A stretch of 64,000 bases of DNA from Nonomuraea sp. SYSU D8015 (GCF_008065375.1 NZ_VJYI01000001.1:930001-994000), one strand, 5' to 3'; numbered from the stretch's first letter, positions 42,944-53,921 are shown. Notes: a model not told the origin generated them from the letters alone. A program made the numbers and translations.

Positions 42944-44017
42944 GTGACCATAACACGTGAAGTGAGGCGGGGCGCAAGCGCCTCCATGCCGCGAGGTGTG
43001 GACGTGGCGCGCCTGGCGGGCGTCTCGCAGAAGACCGTGTCCAGGGTCCTCAACAACGAGCCGTACGTCTCGACCGAGGTGCGTCAGCGCGTGCTCGCCG
43101 CCGCCGAGCAGCTCGGCTACCGGCTGAACAACGCCGCCCGCGCGCTCGCCTCCGGGCGGAGTCGTTCCATCGGCGTGGTGACGCTCGGTACGGCCCTCTA
43201 CGGTCCCGCCTCGCTGCTCATGGGCATCGAGCGGGCCGTCCGGGCCACGGGTTATGCGCTTCGCGTGGTCAGCACCGTGGAGGGCGACCCCACGGGCATC
43301 GCCGGCGCCGTGGAATCGCTCCTGGAGCAGGGCGTGGACGGCATCGTCATCTCCGAGCCGATCGACGAGGGGGCGGAGCTCGTCCGCGCCGACGTGCCCG
43401 TCCTCGTCTTCGGCACGCCCCTGCCCTTCTCCGCCCCTCGGGTGGTGACCGCGGGCGTCGGCTCCGGCGAGCTGGCTCACGCGGCCACCGAGCATCTGCT
43501 GGATCTGGGGCACGCGACCGTCCGTCACGTCGCCGGGCCGCAGCGCTGGTATGCCGCCAGGGAGCGTCTCGCCGCCTGGCGCGCTGCGCTGGCGGCCCGC
43601 GGCCTCGGCGAACCGCCCGTCGTCGAGGGCGACTGGTCGGCCGCGTCCGGGTACGCGGCGGGACGCCGGCTGGCCGAAGACGGCGACCTGACGGCGGTGT
43701 TCGCCGCGAACGACGACATGGCCATCGGCGTCATCCGCGCGCTGCTGGAAGCCGGCCGCCGGGTGCCGGACGACGTCAGCGTCGTCGGTTACGACGACGT
43801 CCCCGTCGCCGCGTACGTGACCCCTCCGCTCACCACGGTGCGCCAGCCGTTCGACGCCGTGGCGACGGCGGGACTCCAGCTCCTCGTCCATGCCATCGAG
43901 CAGCCTCACGAAGACCTCCCTCAGGCGCCCGACCACCCGGTCGAGCTCGTCGTCCGCGCCTCGACCGCGCCCCCGCCCCGGAAGACCCCGGGACGCGGGC
44001 GTGCGACCTCTGGCTGA
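42944..44017 (+). CDS. LacI-family transcriptional regulator
   Basis: This 357-residue protein has the LacI helix-turn-helix (RGVDVARLAGVSQKTVSRVLNNEPYVSTEVRQRVLAAAEQLGYRLN) and a complete sensor domain (IGVVTLGTALYGPASLLMGIERAVRATGYALRVVST; LTAVFAANDDMAIGVIRALLEAGRRVPDDVSVVGYDDVPVAAYVTPPLTTV). The start is uncertain: GTG 42944 gives a 14-residue extension, ATG 42986 starts just before the DNA-binding domain. The gene lies upstream of a sugar-binding-protein gene that has been truncated, so its regulon here is partly lost. Confidence 0.93.
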   Translation: MTITREVRRGASASMPRGVDVARLAGVSQKTVSRVLNNEPYVSTEVRQRVLAAAEQLGYRLNNAARALASGRSRSIGVVTLGTALYGPASLLMGIERAVRATGYALRVVSTVEGDPTGIAGAVESLLEQGVDGIVISEPIDEGAELVRADVPVLVFGTPLPFSAPRVVTAGVGSGELAHAATEHLLDLGHATVRHVAGPQRWYAARERLAAWRAALAARGLGEPPVVEGDWSAASGYAAGRRLAEDGDLTAVFAANDDMAIGVIRALLEAGRRVPDDVSVVGYDDVPVAAYVTPPLTTVRQPFDAVATAGLQLLVHAIEQPHEDLPQAPDHPVELVVRASTAPPPRKTPGRGRATSG

Positions 44018-44140
44018 TCAGCGTCGATCAGCTCCACGTCAGACCCGTCACGGCCACCGTGTGGCCCCTATTTCTCGTCCCCCCGTCCCGCCTGTCGCCA
44101 GGCGTGGCGATCGCCTTTGCCCATTGACGGGAGTTCTCCC

Positions 44141-45218
44141 ATGCCCCCATCCAGTCATTCCCCCATCAGCCGCCGGCTCGTCCTCGCCACGGCCGGAGCG
44201 ATGTCGCTGTGCGTGGCGCTGGCCGCGTGCGGCGGCGGCGCCGGCGGTGGCACCGCGTCGTCAGCCCCCTCGGCCGCCGCGGCCGTGAGCCAGGCCGAGA
44301 TCGACAAGGCGATGTCCACCCCGACCGAGCTGACGTTCTGGACCTGGGTCCCGGACATTCAGCAGGAGGTCGCGCTCTTCCAGAAGAAGTACCCGGCGAT
44401 CAAGGTGAAGGTCGTCAACGCCGGCCAGGGCGTGCCGCAGTACACCAAGCTCCGCACGGCGCTCAAGGCGGGCACCGGCGCTCCCGACGTCGTGCAGGTC
44501 GAGTACCAGTACATCCCGACGTTCACGATCACCGACAGCCTGCTGGACCTGCGGCCCTACGGGGCGTCGGCGCTGAAGGACAAGTTCGTCGACTGGACGT
44601 GGGGGCAGGTCAGCGGCCCGGGCGGCGAGGTTTGGGCGATCCCGCAGGACACCGGCCCGATGGGCATGCTGTACCGGAAGGACATCTTCGACAAGCACGG
44701 CATCGAGGTGCCGAAGACCTGGGACGAGTTCGCCGCCGCGGCGCGCAAGCTCCACGCGGCCGATCCGGACCTCTATCTGACCAACCTGGCTTCGAACGAG
44801 GCCGCCGCGTGGCACGGCCTTCTCTGGCAGGCCGGGGCGAAGCCTTATGTTAGCGCTAACAAGGGCGACATCACCGTCAAGGTCAACGACGAGATCTCCA
44901 AGAAGCTCGCCACCTACTGGGGCGGGCTCGCGAAAGAGGGCGTCATCGGCGTCGAGCCCGACTTCACCGACCCCTGGTTCTCCGCACTCAACAGGGGCAA
45001 GTACGCCACCTGGATCACCGCGGCCTGGGGCCCGGTCTTCCTGTCCGGCGCGGCCAAGTCGACCGCGGGCGGTCTCCTTCGACCAGGCCCAGAAGGGCAG
45101 TGTGACGCTTCCGGAAACGATCACGGCCGGGACGAAGTTCAAGATCGCCGTCGTCTTCGATGACACGCCGCTGATGTGGGATTCGGGCATCGTCCGGGCT
45201 GCTGCCGCTGAACGTTGA
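44141..45218 (+). pseudogene. Sugar-binding lipoprotein gene fused by deletion to an unrelated C-terminal fragment
   Basis: The gene opens normally with a ribosome site (GGGAG), a Tat-like lipoprotein signal ([21 protein letters not shown], Cys30) and a family 1 binding protein ([97 protein letters not shown]). About 100 C-terminal residues are then missing: near 45066 the reading changes to [47 protein letters not shown] in another frame, the likely end of a different, probably secreted, protein. One deletion would explain the loss of the C-terminus, any permease genes and the start of the next gene. The product is probably non-functional. Confidence 0.75.
44848..44861. promoter_or_regulatory. 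Intragenic perfect 14-bp palindrome of LacI-operator type
   Basis: TGTTAGCGCTAACA is a perfect palindrome with central CG inside the truncated binding-protein gene. It forces AT-rich codons (GTT AGC GCT AAC) for Val-Ser-Ala-Asn where neighbours use GC-ending ones, which suggests selection for the DNA site. It has the form of an actinobacterial LacI operator. Confidence 0.6.
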
Positions 45219-45224
45219 TCCGAG

Positions 45225-45256
45225 GTGGGGCGGGCTGATGCGTCAGCCCGCCCCAC
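45225..45256. terminator. Bidirectional terminator hairpin
   Basis: A perfect 14-bp stem (45225-45238 with 45243-45256) with a TGCG loop lies between the convergent binding-protein remnant and the zinc-ribbon gene, 6 and 15 bp from their stops. Confidence 0.88.
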
Positions 45257-45271
45257 TGCCCCCCTCTCAGG

Positions 45272-45580
45272 TCACAACTCGCCGCGATACCAGGCTTCGG
45301 CCTCGGCTTTCAGCGCGGTTTCGTCCGGTTTCCGAGGCCGCGTCCCATCGATCCAGTGGAGCAGCAGCCGCGCGAGGTGAGCCGCGTCCTCCGGCTGCAC
45401 GGACTCATGGACGACGAGGTACGTGACGAGGGGGTCGCCGGCGTCGCAGCGGGCGCAGAGCAGGACTTCGCCGACGCCCCGGACCTGGTTGCGTGACGCG
45501 TTCGTCCAGGTGTGCGGGCGGCGCAGGACGGCCAGGACGCTGGGGGTGCGGCATCGGGGGCAGGTCAGGTCGCGGGTCAC
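45272..45580 (-). CDS. Small zinc-ribbon protein coupled to dnaE
   Basis: This 102-residue protein has two CxxC pairs (LTCPRCRTP and LLCARCDAG), a likely structural zinc site, and an acidic/helical C-terminus (AAHLARLLLHWIDGTRPRKPDETALKAEAEAWYRGEL). The GTG start overlaps the dnaE stop (GTGA), so translation is coupled to the polymerase gene. The role is unknown; a link to the polymerase or to nucleic acid is a guess from context. Confidence 0.75.
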   Translation of the reverse strand: MTRDLTCPRCRTPSVLAVLRRPHTWTNASRNQVRGVGEVLLCARCDAGDPLVTYLVVHESVQPEDAAHLARLLLHWIDGTRPRKPDETALKAEAEAWYRGEL

Positions 45581-48500
45581 GACGAGCCGCCGATCGCGCC
45601 GGCGCCGAGCAGGGCTTTGACGTCGCCGTAGAACGCGGGCTCCGGGGTGACCTGGAAGGGCTGGAGGTCGAGGAGCACGCTCGCGGCGTCGTGGCGGTGG
45701 ACGCGTACGTGGACGGGTGCGCGGCCGGGGTGGGCGGTGAGGATGTGCTTGAACTCCTGGACGAGCCGGGGGTTGAGCTGTGCTTCGTGGATCGAGATCA
45801 CCACGGGGCGTTCGGTGTCCGGCCGGGAGATGTCGAGGAGGGTGATCTCTTCCCCGTAGATGCTCATCGTCTCGTCGCGTACGTTGATCCGTCCCCGTAC
45901 GGAGATCACACGGTCCTGGGACAGCCCTTCGCCGTACAGGGCGTAGGTCTTGGGGAAGACCAGCACTTCCAGGGCGGCGTCGTGGTCTTCGAGGGTGACG
46001 ATGGCCCAAGGGCTGCCTTGCTTGGTCACCTTGCGTTGCAGGGCGGAGACGATGCCGCTGACCCGGGCCGGGCCGTCCTGACGCCCGGAGGCCAGCAGGT
46101 CGGCGATGGCGCTGTCGCGGTTGGCGTTCAGGACGCGTTCGGCGCCGTCGAGGGGATGGCTGGAGACGTAGAGGCCGAGCATTTCGCGTTCGAAGGCGAG
46201 CAGGGTGGCCTGGTCCCACTCCTCCTGGGGGATCGCGATCGAGAAGGCGCCGTCGTTCCGGCCGGACTCGCCGAACAGCGAGTCCTGACCGTGGGCCTGG
46301 TTCCGCTTGACGTCGATGATCGCGTCGACGGCCTGGTCGTGGACGGCGACCAGGGCCTTGCGGCTATGGCCCAGGCTGTCGAAGGCGCCCGCCTTGGCGA
46401 GTGACTCGATGACGCGTTTGTTGCAGACGGCGGAGGGGACCTTGGCGAGGAAGTCGTTGAAGCCGGTGTAGGAGCCTTCGCGGTCACGGGTGGCGATGAC
46501 GGCCTCGACGACGGCGGCTCCGACGTTGCGTACGGCGCCGAGGCCGAAGCGGATGTCGGAGCCGACGGCGGCGAAGTCCAGCCGGCTGGCGTTGACGTCC
46601 GGGGGCAGCACCTTGATGCCCAGGCGGCGGCAGTCGGCCAGGTAGACGGCCATCTTGTCCTTGTCGTCGCCGACGGAGGTGAGCAGCGCCGCCAGGTACT
46701 CCTGCGGATGGTTGGCCTTGAGGTAGGCGGTCCAGTACGAGACGAGGCCGTAGCCGGCGGTGTGGGACTTGTTGAAGCCGTAGCCGCTGAAGGGCACCAG
46801 GACGTCCCAGACCGCCTTGATCGCCTCGTCGGAGAAGCCGCGCCCGCGCATGCCGGCGGAGAAGCGGTCCCATTCGGCGTCCAGGACCTCTTTCTTCTTC
46901 TTGCCCATGGCGCGGCGCAGCAGGTCGGCGGCGCCGGGCGAATACCCCGCCAGGTGCTGGGCGATGGCCATGACCTGCTCCTGGAAGACCACCAGGTGGT
47001 AGGTGTCGCCCAGGATGGGCTCGAGCGCCTCCTCGAGCTCGGGGTGGATGGGCTCGACCGGCTGCTTGCCGGTCTTGCGCAGCGCGTAGTTGGTGTGGGC
47101 GTTCATCTCCATGGGGCCGGGCCGGTAGAGCGCGTTGACGGCGGCGATGTCGGTGAACGTGGTGGGCTGCATCAGCCTCAACAGCACCCGCATGCCGCCG
47201 CTGTCCAGCTGGAAGACGCCGAGCGTGTCGCCGCGCGCCAGCAGCTCGTACGTCGTGGCGTCGTCGAGCGGGACATCGAAGATGTCGATGTCGACGCCCT
47301 TGTTGGCGCGGACGTTCGCGATCGTGTCGCCGATCACGGTGAGGTTGCGTAGACCGAGGAAGTCCATCTTCAGCAGGCCCATGTCCTCGGCCTGGGTGAA
47401 GGGGAATCCGGTGATGACCGGGCCGTCGGCCTTGGGCTTGACCAGCGGGATCACGTCGATCAGGGGCTCGCTGGAGAGGATCACGCCGGCGGCGTGGACG
47501 CCGGTGCCGCGGGTGAGGCCCTCGATGCCGGCCGCGGTGTCGACCACCCGCCTGACGTCCGCGTCCTGCTCGTACAGCCGGCGCAGCTCCGCCGCCTCGC
47601 CGTGTCGTGGATGGCCGGTGTCGTGGATGGCGGCCAGAGGGATCTCCTTGCCGCCGACCGCCGCGGGGAAGGCCTTGGTGATGCGGTCGCCGAGAGCGTA
47701 GGGCAGGCCCAGCACGCGGCAGGAGTCCTTGATGGCGGCCTTGGCCTTGATGGTGCTGAAGGTGACGATCTGGCAGACCCGGTCCTCGCCGTACTTGCGG
47801 GTGACGTAGTCGATCATCTCGTCGCGCCGCCGGTCGTCGAAGTCGAGATCGACGTCCGGCATGGTGACGCGCTCGGGGTTGAGGAAGCGTTCGAAGATCA
47901 GCTTGTGCTCGATCGGGTCGAGCTGGGTGATGCCCGTGCAGTAGGCGACGATCGATCCGGTCGCCGAGCCGCGGCCGGGGCCCAGGCCGATGCCGTTCTC
48001 CCGGGCGTACCGGCAGATGTCGGCGACCACCAGGAAGTAGCCGGGGAAGCCCATGGCGTCGATGACCGACAGCTCGTAGTCGATCCGGTCGAGCACCTCC
48101 TGCGGCGGATGGTCGCCGTAGCGGCGGCGCGCCCCCTGCAGGGTCTCCTTGCGCAGCCAGCTGGACTCGCTCTCGCCCTCGGGGACGGGGAAACGCGGCG
48201 TGAGGTCGCGGTGGGCGAACACCTCGCCGTAGTCGCCGGCCCGCTCGGCGATCAGCAGGGTGTTGTCGCAGGCACCGGGCACCTCGGTGTCCCACAGCGC
48301 CCGCATCTGCCCGGCCGGCTTGATGAAGTAGCCGCTGCCGCTGAAACGGAAGCGGTCGGCGTCGGCGAGACGCTTGCCGGTGCCCACGCACAGCAGCGCG
48401 TCGTGCGCCTGAGCCTGGTCCTCGGTGACGTAGTGGGAGTCGTTGGTGGCCAGGGGCGGCAGGCCGAGTTCCCTGCCGAGCCTGAGCAGGTCGTCGCGGA

Positions 48501-49125
48501 CCCGGCGCTCGATCGCCAGGCCGTGATCCATCAATTCCAGGAAATAGTTGTCAGGCCCGAAGATGTCGCGGTAGCGGGCGGCGGCCTCGACGGCCCGGTC
48601 GTACTGGCCGAGCCGCAGCCTGGTCTGCACCTCGCCCGAGGGGCAGCCGGTCGTGGCGATGATCCCCCGGCCGTGCTCGGCGAGCAGCTCATCATCCATA
48701 CGCGGATATTTCTGGACATGCCCTTCGAGCCAGGCACGGGACTGCAGGCGGAACAGATTGCGCAGGCCCTGCGCGTCGGCCGCCCACATCGTCATGTGGG
48801 TGTACAGGCCGCGCCCGGAGACGTCGCCGCCCTCGCCGGTCTCGTCGTCGGACCGGCGCAGCGCGAGGTCGTCGCTGTAGTACACCGGCTGGCGATGCCG
48901 CCGCGAGGCGGGGGCCACATAGCTTTCGATGCCGATGATCGGTTTGATCCCCGCCTTGCGCGCCGCGTGGTAGAAGGCGTGCGCCCCATGCACGTTGCCG
49001 TGATCGCTCATCGCCACCGCCGGCATCCCGAGCCGGGAGACCTCGTCCATCAGCAGGCCGACCTTGGCGGCGCCGTCGAGCATGCTGTACTCGGTGTGCA
49101 CGTGGAGATGCACGAAAGATCCCAC
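45577..49125 (-). CDS. dnaE: DNA polymerase III alpha subunit, DnaE1 type
   Basis: This 1182-residue protein has the full DnaE1 order. The PHP domain retains its metal-site residues (FVHLHVHTEYSMLDGA, SDHGN, IGIESYV, LYTHM, TTGCPSGE, TNDSHYV), so proofreading-type PHP nuclease activity is plausible. Then come the palm with catalytic Asps (MPDVDLDFDDRRRDEM) and KMDFLGLRNL, fingers and tandem helix-hairpin-helix (PFSGYGFNKSHTAGYGLVSYWTAYLKANHP), and an OB fold (ARVSGIVSALQRKVTKQGSPWAIVTLED). The start is GTG 49125 behind AGAGGG. Its setting, divergent from a LysR gene and amid catabolic genes, and its VHTEYS rather than NHTEYS start suggest an extra copy beside the housekeeping enzyme; that needs the rest of the genome. 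Confidence 0.93.
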   Translation of the reverse strand: MGSFVHLHVHTEYSMLDGAAKVGLLMDEVSRLGMPAVAMSDHGNVHGAHAFYHAARKAGIKPIIGIESYVAPASRRHRQPVYYSDDLALRRSDDETGEGGDVSGRGLYTHMTMWAADAQGLRNLFRLQSRAWLEGHVQKYPRMDDELLAEHGRGIIATTGCPSGEVQTRLRLGQYDRAVEAAARYRDIFGPDNYFLELMDHGLAIERRVRDDLLRLGRELGLPPLATNDSHYVTEDQAQAHDALLCVGTGKRLADADRFRFSGSGYFIKPAGQMRALWDTEVPGACDNTLLIAERAGDYGEVFAHRDLTPRFPVPEGESESSWLRKETLQGARRRYGDHPPQEVLDRIDYELSVIDAMGFPGYFLVVADICRYARENGIGLGPGRGSATGSIVAYCTGITQLDPIEHKLIFERFLNPERVTMPDVDLDFDDRRRDEMIDYVTRKYGEDRVCQIVTFSTIKAKAAIKDSCRVLGLPYALGDRITKAFPAAVGGKEIPLAAIHDTGHPRHGEAAELRRLYEQDADVRRVVDTAAGIEGLTRGTGVHAAGVILSSEPLIDVIPLVKPKADGPVITGFPFTQAEDMGLLKMDFLGLRNLTVIGDTIANVRANKGVDIDIFDVPLDDATTYELLARGDTLGVFQLDSGGMRVLLRLMQPTTFTDIAAVNALYRPGPMEMNAHTNYALRKTGKQPVEPIHPELEEALEPILGDTYHLVVFQEQVMAIAQHLAGYSPGAADLLRRAMGKKKKEVLDAEWDRFSAGMRGRGFSDEAIKAVWDVLVPFSGYGFNKSHTAGYGLVSYWTAYLKANHPQEYLAALLTSVGDDKDKMAVYLADCRRLGIKVLPPDVNASRLDFAAVGSDIRFGLGAVRNVGAAVVEAVIATRDREGSYTGFNDFLAKVPSAVCNKRVIESLAKAGAFDSLGHSRKALVAVHDQAVDAIIDVKRNQAHGQDSLFGESGRNDGAFSIAIPQEEWDQATLLAFEREMLGLYVSSHPLDGAERVLNANRDSAIADLLASGRQDGPARVSGIVSALQRKVTKQGSPWAIVTLEDHDAALEVLVFPKTYALYGEGLSQDRVISVRGRINVRDETMSIYGEEITLLDISRPDTERPVVISIHEAQLNPRLVQEFKHILTAHPGRAPVHVRVHRHDAASVLLDLQPFQVTPEPAFYGDVKALLGAGAIGGSS

Positions 49126-49140
49126 GAATACCACGCCCTC

Positions 49141-49231
49141 TGGTTGTAAGCTCAGTCGCGAACCCGAGCATTCGACCCGAGAGCATGCGCGATTGTCCAA
49201 CAACCAACACACCGATACGCCACAACCAACA
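49141..49231. promoter_or_regulatory. ACAACCA repeats between dnaE and LysR genes
   Basis: ACAACCAACA occurs at 49200-49209 and 49222-49231, with starts 22 bp apart (two helical turns), and the inverse TGGTTGT at 49141-49147. They fill the shared promoter region and are likely LysR-type sites controlling dnaE, the LysR gene, or both. Confidence 0.55.
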
Positions 49232-49234
49232 GAT

Positions 49235-50188
49235 GTGGACCTCGATCTGAGCACGGTCCGCGCCTTCGTCGCCGTCACCGAGGACCGATACTTCAGCGAG
49301 GCCGCGGCCCGGCTGGGCATCAGCCAGCAGGCCGTCTCCAAGCGGATCGCCAAGCTGGAGTCCGACCTCGGCGTGCGACTGCTCTTCCGCTCCCGCAACG
49401 GGGCCGGTCTCACCGAGGACGGCCGGGCCTTCCTGCATCATGCGCGTGCCCTCGTCGGCATCGCCGACCAGGCACTCGACCTGCTGCGGAGCCGACGTCG
49501 CGCCCTGCGGGTCGACGTGCTGGACACCCGGCTGCCCTCCATCGACCTGGTCCGGGCATTCCACCAGACCGTGGACGACGTGGAGATCGAGGTCATCACC
49601 TCCAACGGGCTCAGATCGGCACGCGGCGCACTCTCCCACGGCTCCATCGACGCCGCCCTCGCCCGCGTCAGCGGGACGCTCGAGGAGGACCTCCGGCACG
49701 TGCCGGCCTACCTCGAGCCGGTGCATCTGCTGGTCGGCCGCGACCACCCCCTCGCCGACCGGCGGCACGTGGAGGTGGAACGGCTGTCAGGGGTGACCGT
49801 GTGGATGCCCGGCAACGTCCCCGGCAGCGAGTGGGCCGAGTTCTACCGCTTCCTGGCGGACGCGTTCGACATCCGGATCGACGCCTCGGGGCCGGACTTC
49901 GGCTGGGAGTACTTCGTGGAGGGGATCGGCTCCGGCGGGCGCATCGGGTTCGTGGGCCCGGGTTGCCGGATTCCCTGGCATCCGGGCACGGTGCAGATCC
50001 CGGTCGTCGAGCCCGCGCCGGTTTACCCGTACTCGCTGCTCTACCACCGGCAGAACCATCACCCGGTGCTGGCCCGGCTCATCCGCTTCGTCGAGAGCAC
50101 CTTCCGTCCGTACGACCCGCGCCGCCAGTGGCTGCCGGACCCCGACCGCGCCGCCTTCCTCGAACCCCGCTCAGCCGAGCTCTGGTGA
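49235..50188 (+). CDS. LysR-family transcriptional regulator
   Basis: This 317-residue protein has an N-terminal winged helix-turn-helix (DLSTVRAFVAVTEDRYFSEAAARLGISQQAVSKRIAKLESDLGVRLLFRSRNGAGLTEDG, residues 4-63) and an effector domain (VHLLVGRDHPLADRRHVEVERLSGVTVWMPGN). The start is GTG 49235, because it places the DNA-binding domain at the usual distance from the N-terminus. It is divergent from a DnaE1-type gene, an unusual pairing. The effector is unknown. Confidence 0.92.
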   Translation: MDLDLSTVRAFVAVTEDRYFSEAAARLGISQQAVSKRIAKLESDLGVRLLFRSRNGAGLTEDGRAFLHHARALVGIADQALDLLRSRRRALRVDVLDTRLPSIDLVRAFHQTVDDVEIEVITSNGLRSARGALSHGSIDAALARVSGTLEEDLRHVPAYLEPVHLLVGRDHPLADRRHVEVERLSGVTVWMPGNVPGSEWAEFYRFLADAFDIRIDASGPDFGWEYFVEGIGSGGRIGFVGPGCRIPWHPGTVQIPVVEPAPVYPYSLLYHRQNHHPVLARLIRFVESTFRPYDPRRQWLPDPDRAAFLEPRSAELW

Positions 50189-50516
50189 CGTCGCTCCGCT
50201 CGCCCGGCCGCACCCGCTCGTAGAACCCCCGGTCCCACGAGGGGGCTTCGCCGCGTCCGCACCCGCCGCGACGACGGCGCCGCCTGCCGTGGTGTTCTCA
50301 CCGTGCTCTCATCGAGGCCGCCCGAGGATGTCAGTCGAACACCCTCGATCGTGCACCACCTTCGCGGTCCTGTCTGCCAGGGCGCCAGGACCGAATGTGA
50401 CAAAGCTGGAGGAATGTCACCGCGAAACATGCAGGCCGACTCGTCGCCGTCGCCAGCACCGGACGCTTCGGCTGACCGGACGGCGGGGTGGTCTTCTGCG
50501 AGCATGACTGCCTACG
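50189..50516. other. Intergenic region upstream of the metal ATPase
   Basis: About 330 bp follow the LysR gene. A weak stem-like CCCCCGG...GAGGGGGC (50226-50245) could end the LysR transcript. A short frame from ATG 50414 (MSPRNMQADSSPSPAPDASADRTAGWSSASMTAYVYA) ends at TGA 50525; its GGAGG sits too close to the ATG to be convincing. I call no gene here. Confidence 0.35.
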
Positions 50517-50542
50517 TATATGCGTGAATGCGCAGATATGAT
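50517..50542 (+). promoter_or_regulatory. Operator-like inverted repeat overlapping the -10 box of the metal ATPase gene
   Basis: The AT-rich stretch 50517-50541 carries an imperfect inverted repeat (ATATGCG...CGCAGATAT), the form bound by ArsR/SmtB-type metal sensors. It overlaps a -10 box TATGAT (50537-50542), which ends six bases before the GTG start. No sensor gene lies next to it. Confidence 0.6.
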
Positions 50543-50548
50543 GGCGCG

Positions 50549-52534
<1,986 letters not shown>

Positions 52535-52579
52535 CCATGTCCGACCCCGTCGCCCTCCGACGGCAGGCGAAGGAGCGGG

Positions 52580-53725
52580 TCAGAGCCAGTCCTTCCGCTT
52601 GAAGACCAGATACAGCCCGAGGCAGGTCAGCGCCATCAGGCCGAGGGCGAAGGGGTAACCGTAGGCCCAGCGCAGCTCCGGCATGCCGGGCGGCTGGAAG
52701 TTCATGCCGTACACGGTGCCGATGAGGGTGGGGGCGAACAGGATGGCCGCCCACGAGGAGATCTTCTTGATCTCCTCGTTCTGGGCGAGGCTGGCCTGGG
52801 TCATCATCCTCATCTCCTCGTTCTGGGCCTGGGAGACGAGGGTGGCGTTGACGGTGAGGATGTCGGCGAGCATCTGCCGGAAGCCGTCGACCCGCTCGGC
52901 CACGGTGGTGGCGTGGTCGGCCACGTCACGCAGGTAGCGCTGGAGCTCTTCCTCGGTGCCGTACTTGGCGAACCCGGCGCTCAGGCCGTCCAGGATGGCC
53001 AGCAGCGGGCGGGCGGCGCGCTGGAACTCGATCACCTCGCGGGACAGCTCGTAGATGCGCCGGGAGGCGCCGGGGTCGCCGCCGAACACCTCCGTCTCGA
53101 TCTCGTCGATGTCGTTCTGCAGACCGGCGACGACCGGGGCGTAGCCGTCGACGATGTGGTCGAGCACCGCGTACAGGACCGCTTCGGGGCCGCGGGCCAG
53201 CAGGTCGGGGTCGGCCTCCATGCGTTCGCGGACGGGGTGCAGCGTCGGGGCGTTGCCGTGGCGGACGGTGAGCACGAAGTCGGGGCCGACGAACAGGTGG
53301 ATCTCGCCGAACACCACCTGCTCGGCGGCGTCGTCGTAGCGGGCGGCGCGCAGCACGACGAACAGGGTGTCGCCGTAGCGTTCCAGCTTGGGCCGCTGGT
53401 GGGCCACGACGGCGTCCTCGATGGCCAGCTCGTGCAGGCCGAACTCCTGGCCGAGCGCGGCCAGCTGCGCCTCATCCGGCTGGTAGAGGCCGATCCAGCC
53501 CATGGTGCCGGACTGCCGGCGCAGCCGGGTGCGGATGTCGCTGGGGGTGGCGGGGCTGTCGAGGCGCCTGCCGTGCCGGTAGAGGGCGGCGTCCACCACC
53601 TGACCGTCGACAGCGGGGGAGGGGCGGGAGCCGCGCGGGTCCATCGACTCCTCGGGGGACGGCTCTCGCGCGTGGACAGCGGCTCGGCGGGAGGGACGCA
53701 GGACACGCGACCGCCAGTCGGACAT
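52580..53725 (-). CDS. corA: CorA-family magnesium/cobalt channel
   Basis: This 381-residue protein has the large N-terminal cytoplasmic domain (FGLHELAIEDAVVAHQRPKLERYGDTLFVVLRAARY), the long stalk helix (LRDVADHATTVAERVDGFRQMLADILTVNATLVSQAQNEEMRMMTQASLAQNEEIKKIS) and two C-terminal membrane helices with the selectivity motif YGMNF near residue 340 and KDWL end. The start is ATG 53725 behind GGAGG. It is convergent with the P1B ATPase and very similar to the third CorA gene at 55166. Confidence 0.94.
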   Translation of the reverse strand: MSDWRSRVLRPSRRAAVHAREPSPEESMDPRGSRPSPAVDGQVVDAALYRHGRRLDSPATPSDIRTRLRRQSGTMGWIGLYQPDEAQLAALGQEFGLHELAIEDAVVAHQRPKLERYGDTLFVVLRAARYDDAAEQVVFGEIHLFVGPDFVLTVRHGNAPTLHPVRERMEADPDLLARGPEAVLYAVLDHIVDGYAPVVAGLQNDIDEIETEVFGGDPGASRRIYELSREVIEFQRAARPLLAILDGLSAGFAKYGTEEELQRYLRDVADHATTVAERVDGFRQMLADILTVNATLVSQAQNEEMRMMTQASLAQNEEIKKISSWAAILFAPTLIGTVYGMNFQPPGMPELRWAYGYPFALGLMALTCLGLYLVFKRKDWL

Positions 53726-53827
53726 GGGGGACCTCCAGAAACCAGCGAGGCCACTCGGCACAGCGACGCCACCGCGCCAGGAGAGCGTCGGGGCGTGGGT
53801 GCGGGTGGCAACCGGGATGGACGGACT

Positions 53828-53921
53828 TCAGCAGGTGCGACTAGGAGGTTGACTGCTCATGCAGCCTCACCTCCTCGCCCTCGGGCCGATCCCGGCGGTA
53901 CCGGAAGAACACGCCCAACAT
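53828..53921 (-). other. Possible leader ORFs upstream of the first CorA gene
   Basis: In the 5' region on the minus strand, ATG 53921 opens a 26-codon frame (MLGVFFRYRRDRPEGEEVRLHEQSTS) ending at 53841. Within it, ATG 53860 behind GAGGAGGTGAGG opens a 10-codon frame (MSSQPPSRTC) ending at 53828. The second has an excellent ribosome site and two consecutive prolines. This recalls proline-containing leader peptides that control magnesium transporter genes, but there is no direct proof. Confidence 0.35.

Noticed and set aside
50528..50548. ATG 50528 as start of the metal ATPase
   Set aside because: It lies within the inverted repeat and upstream of the TATGAT box, so it would not be transcribed.
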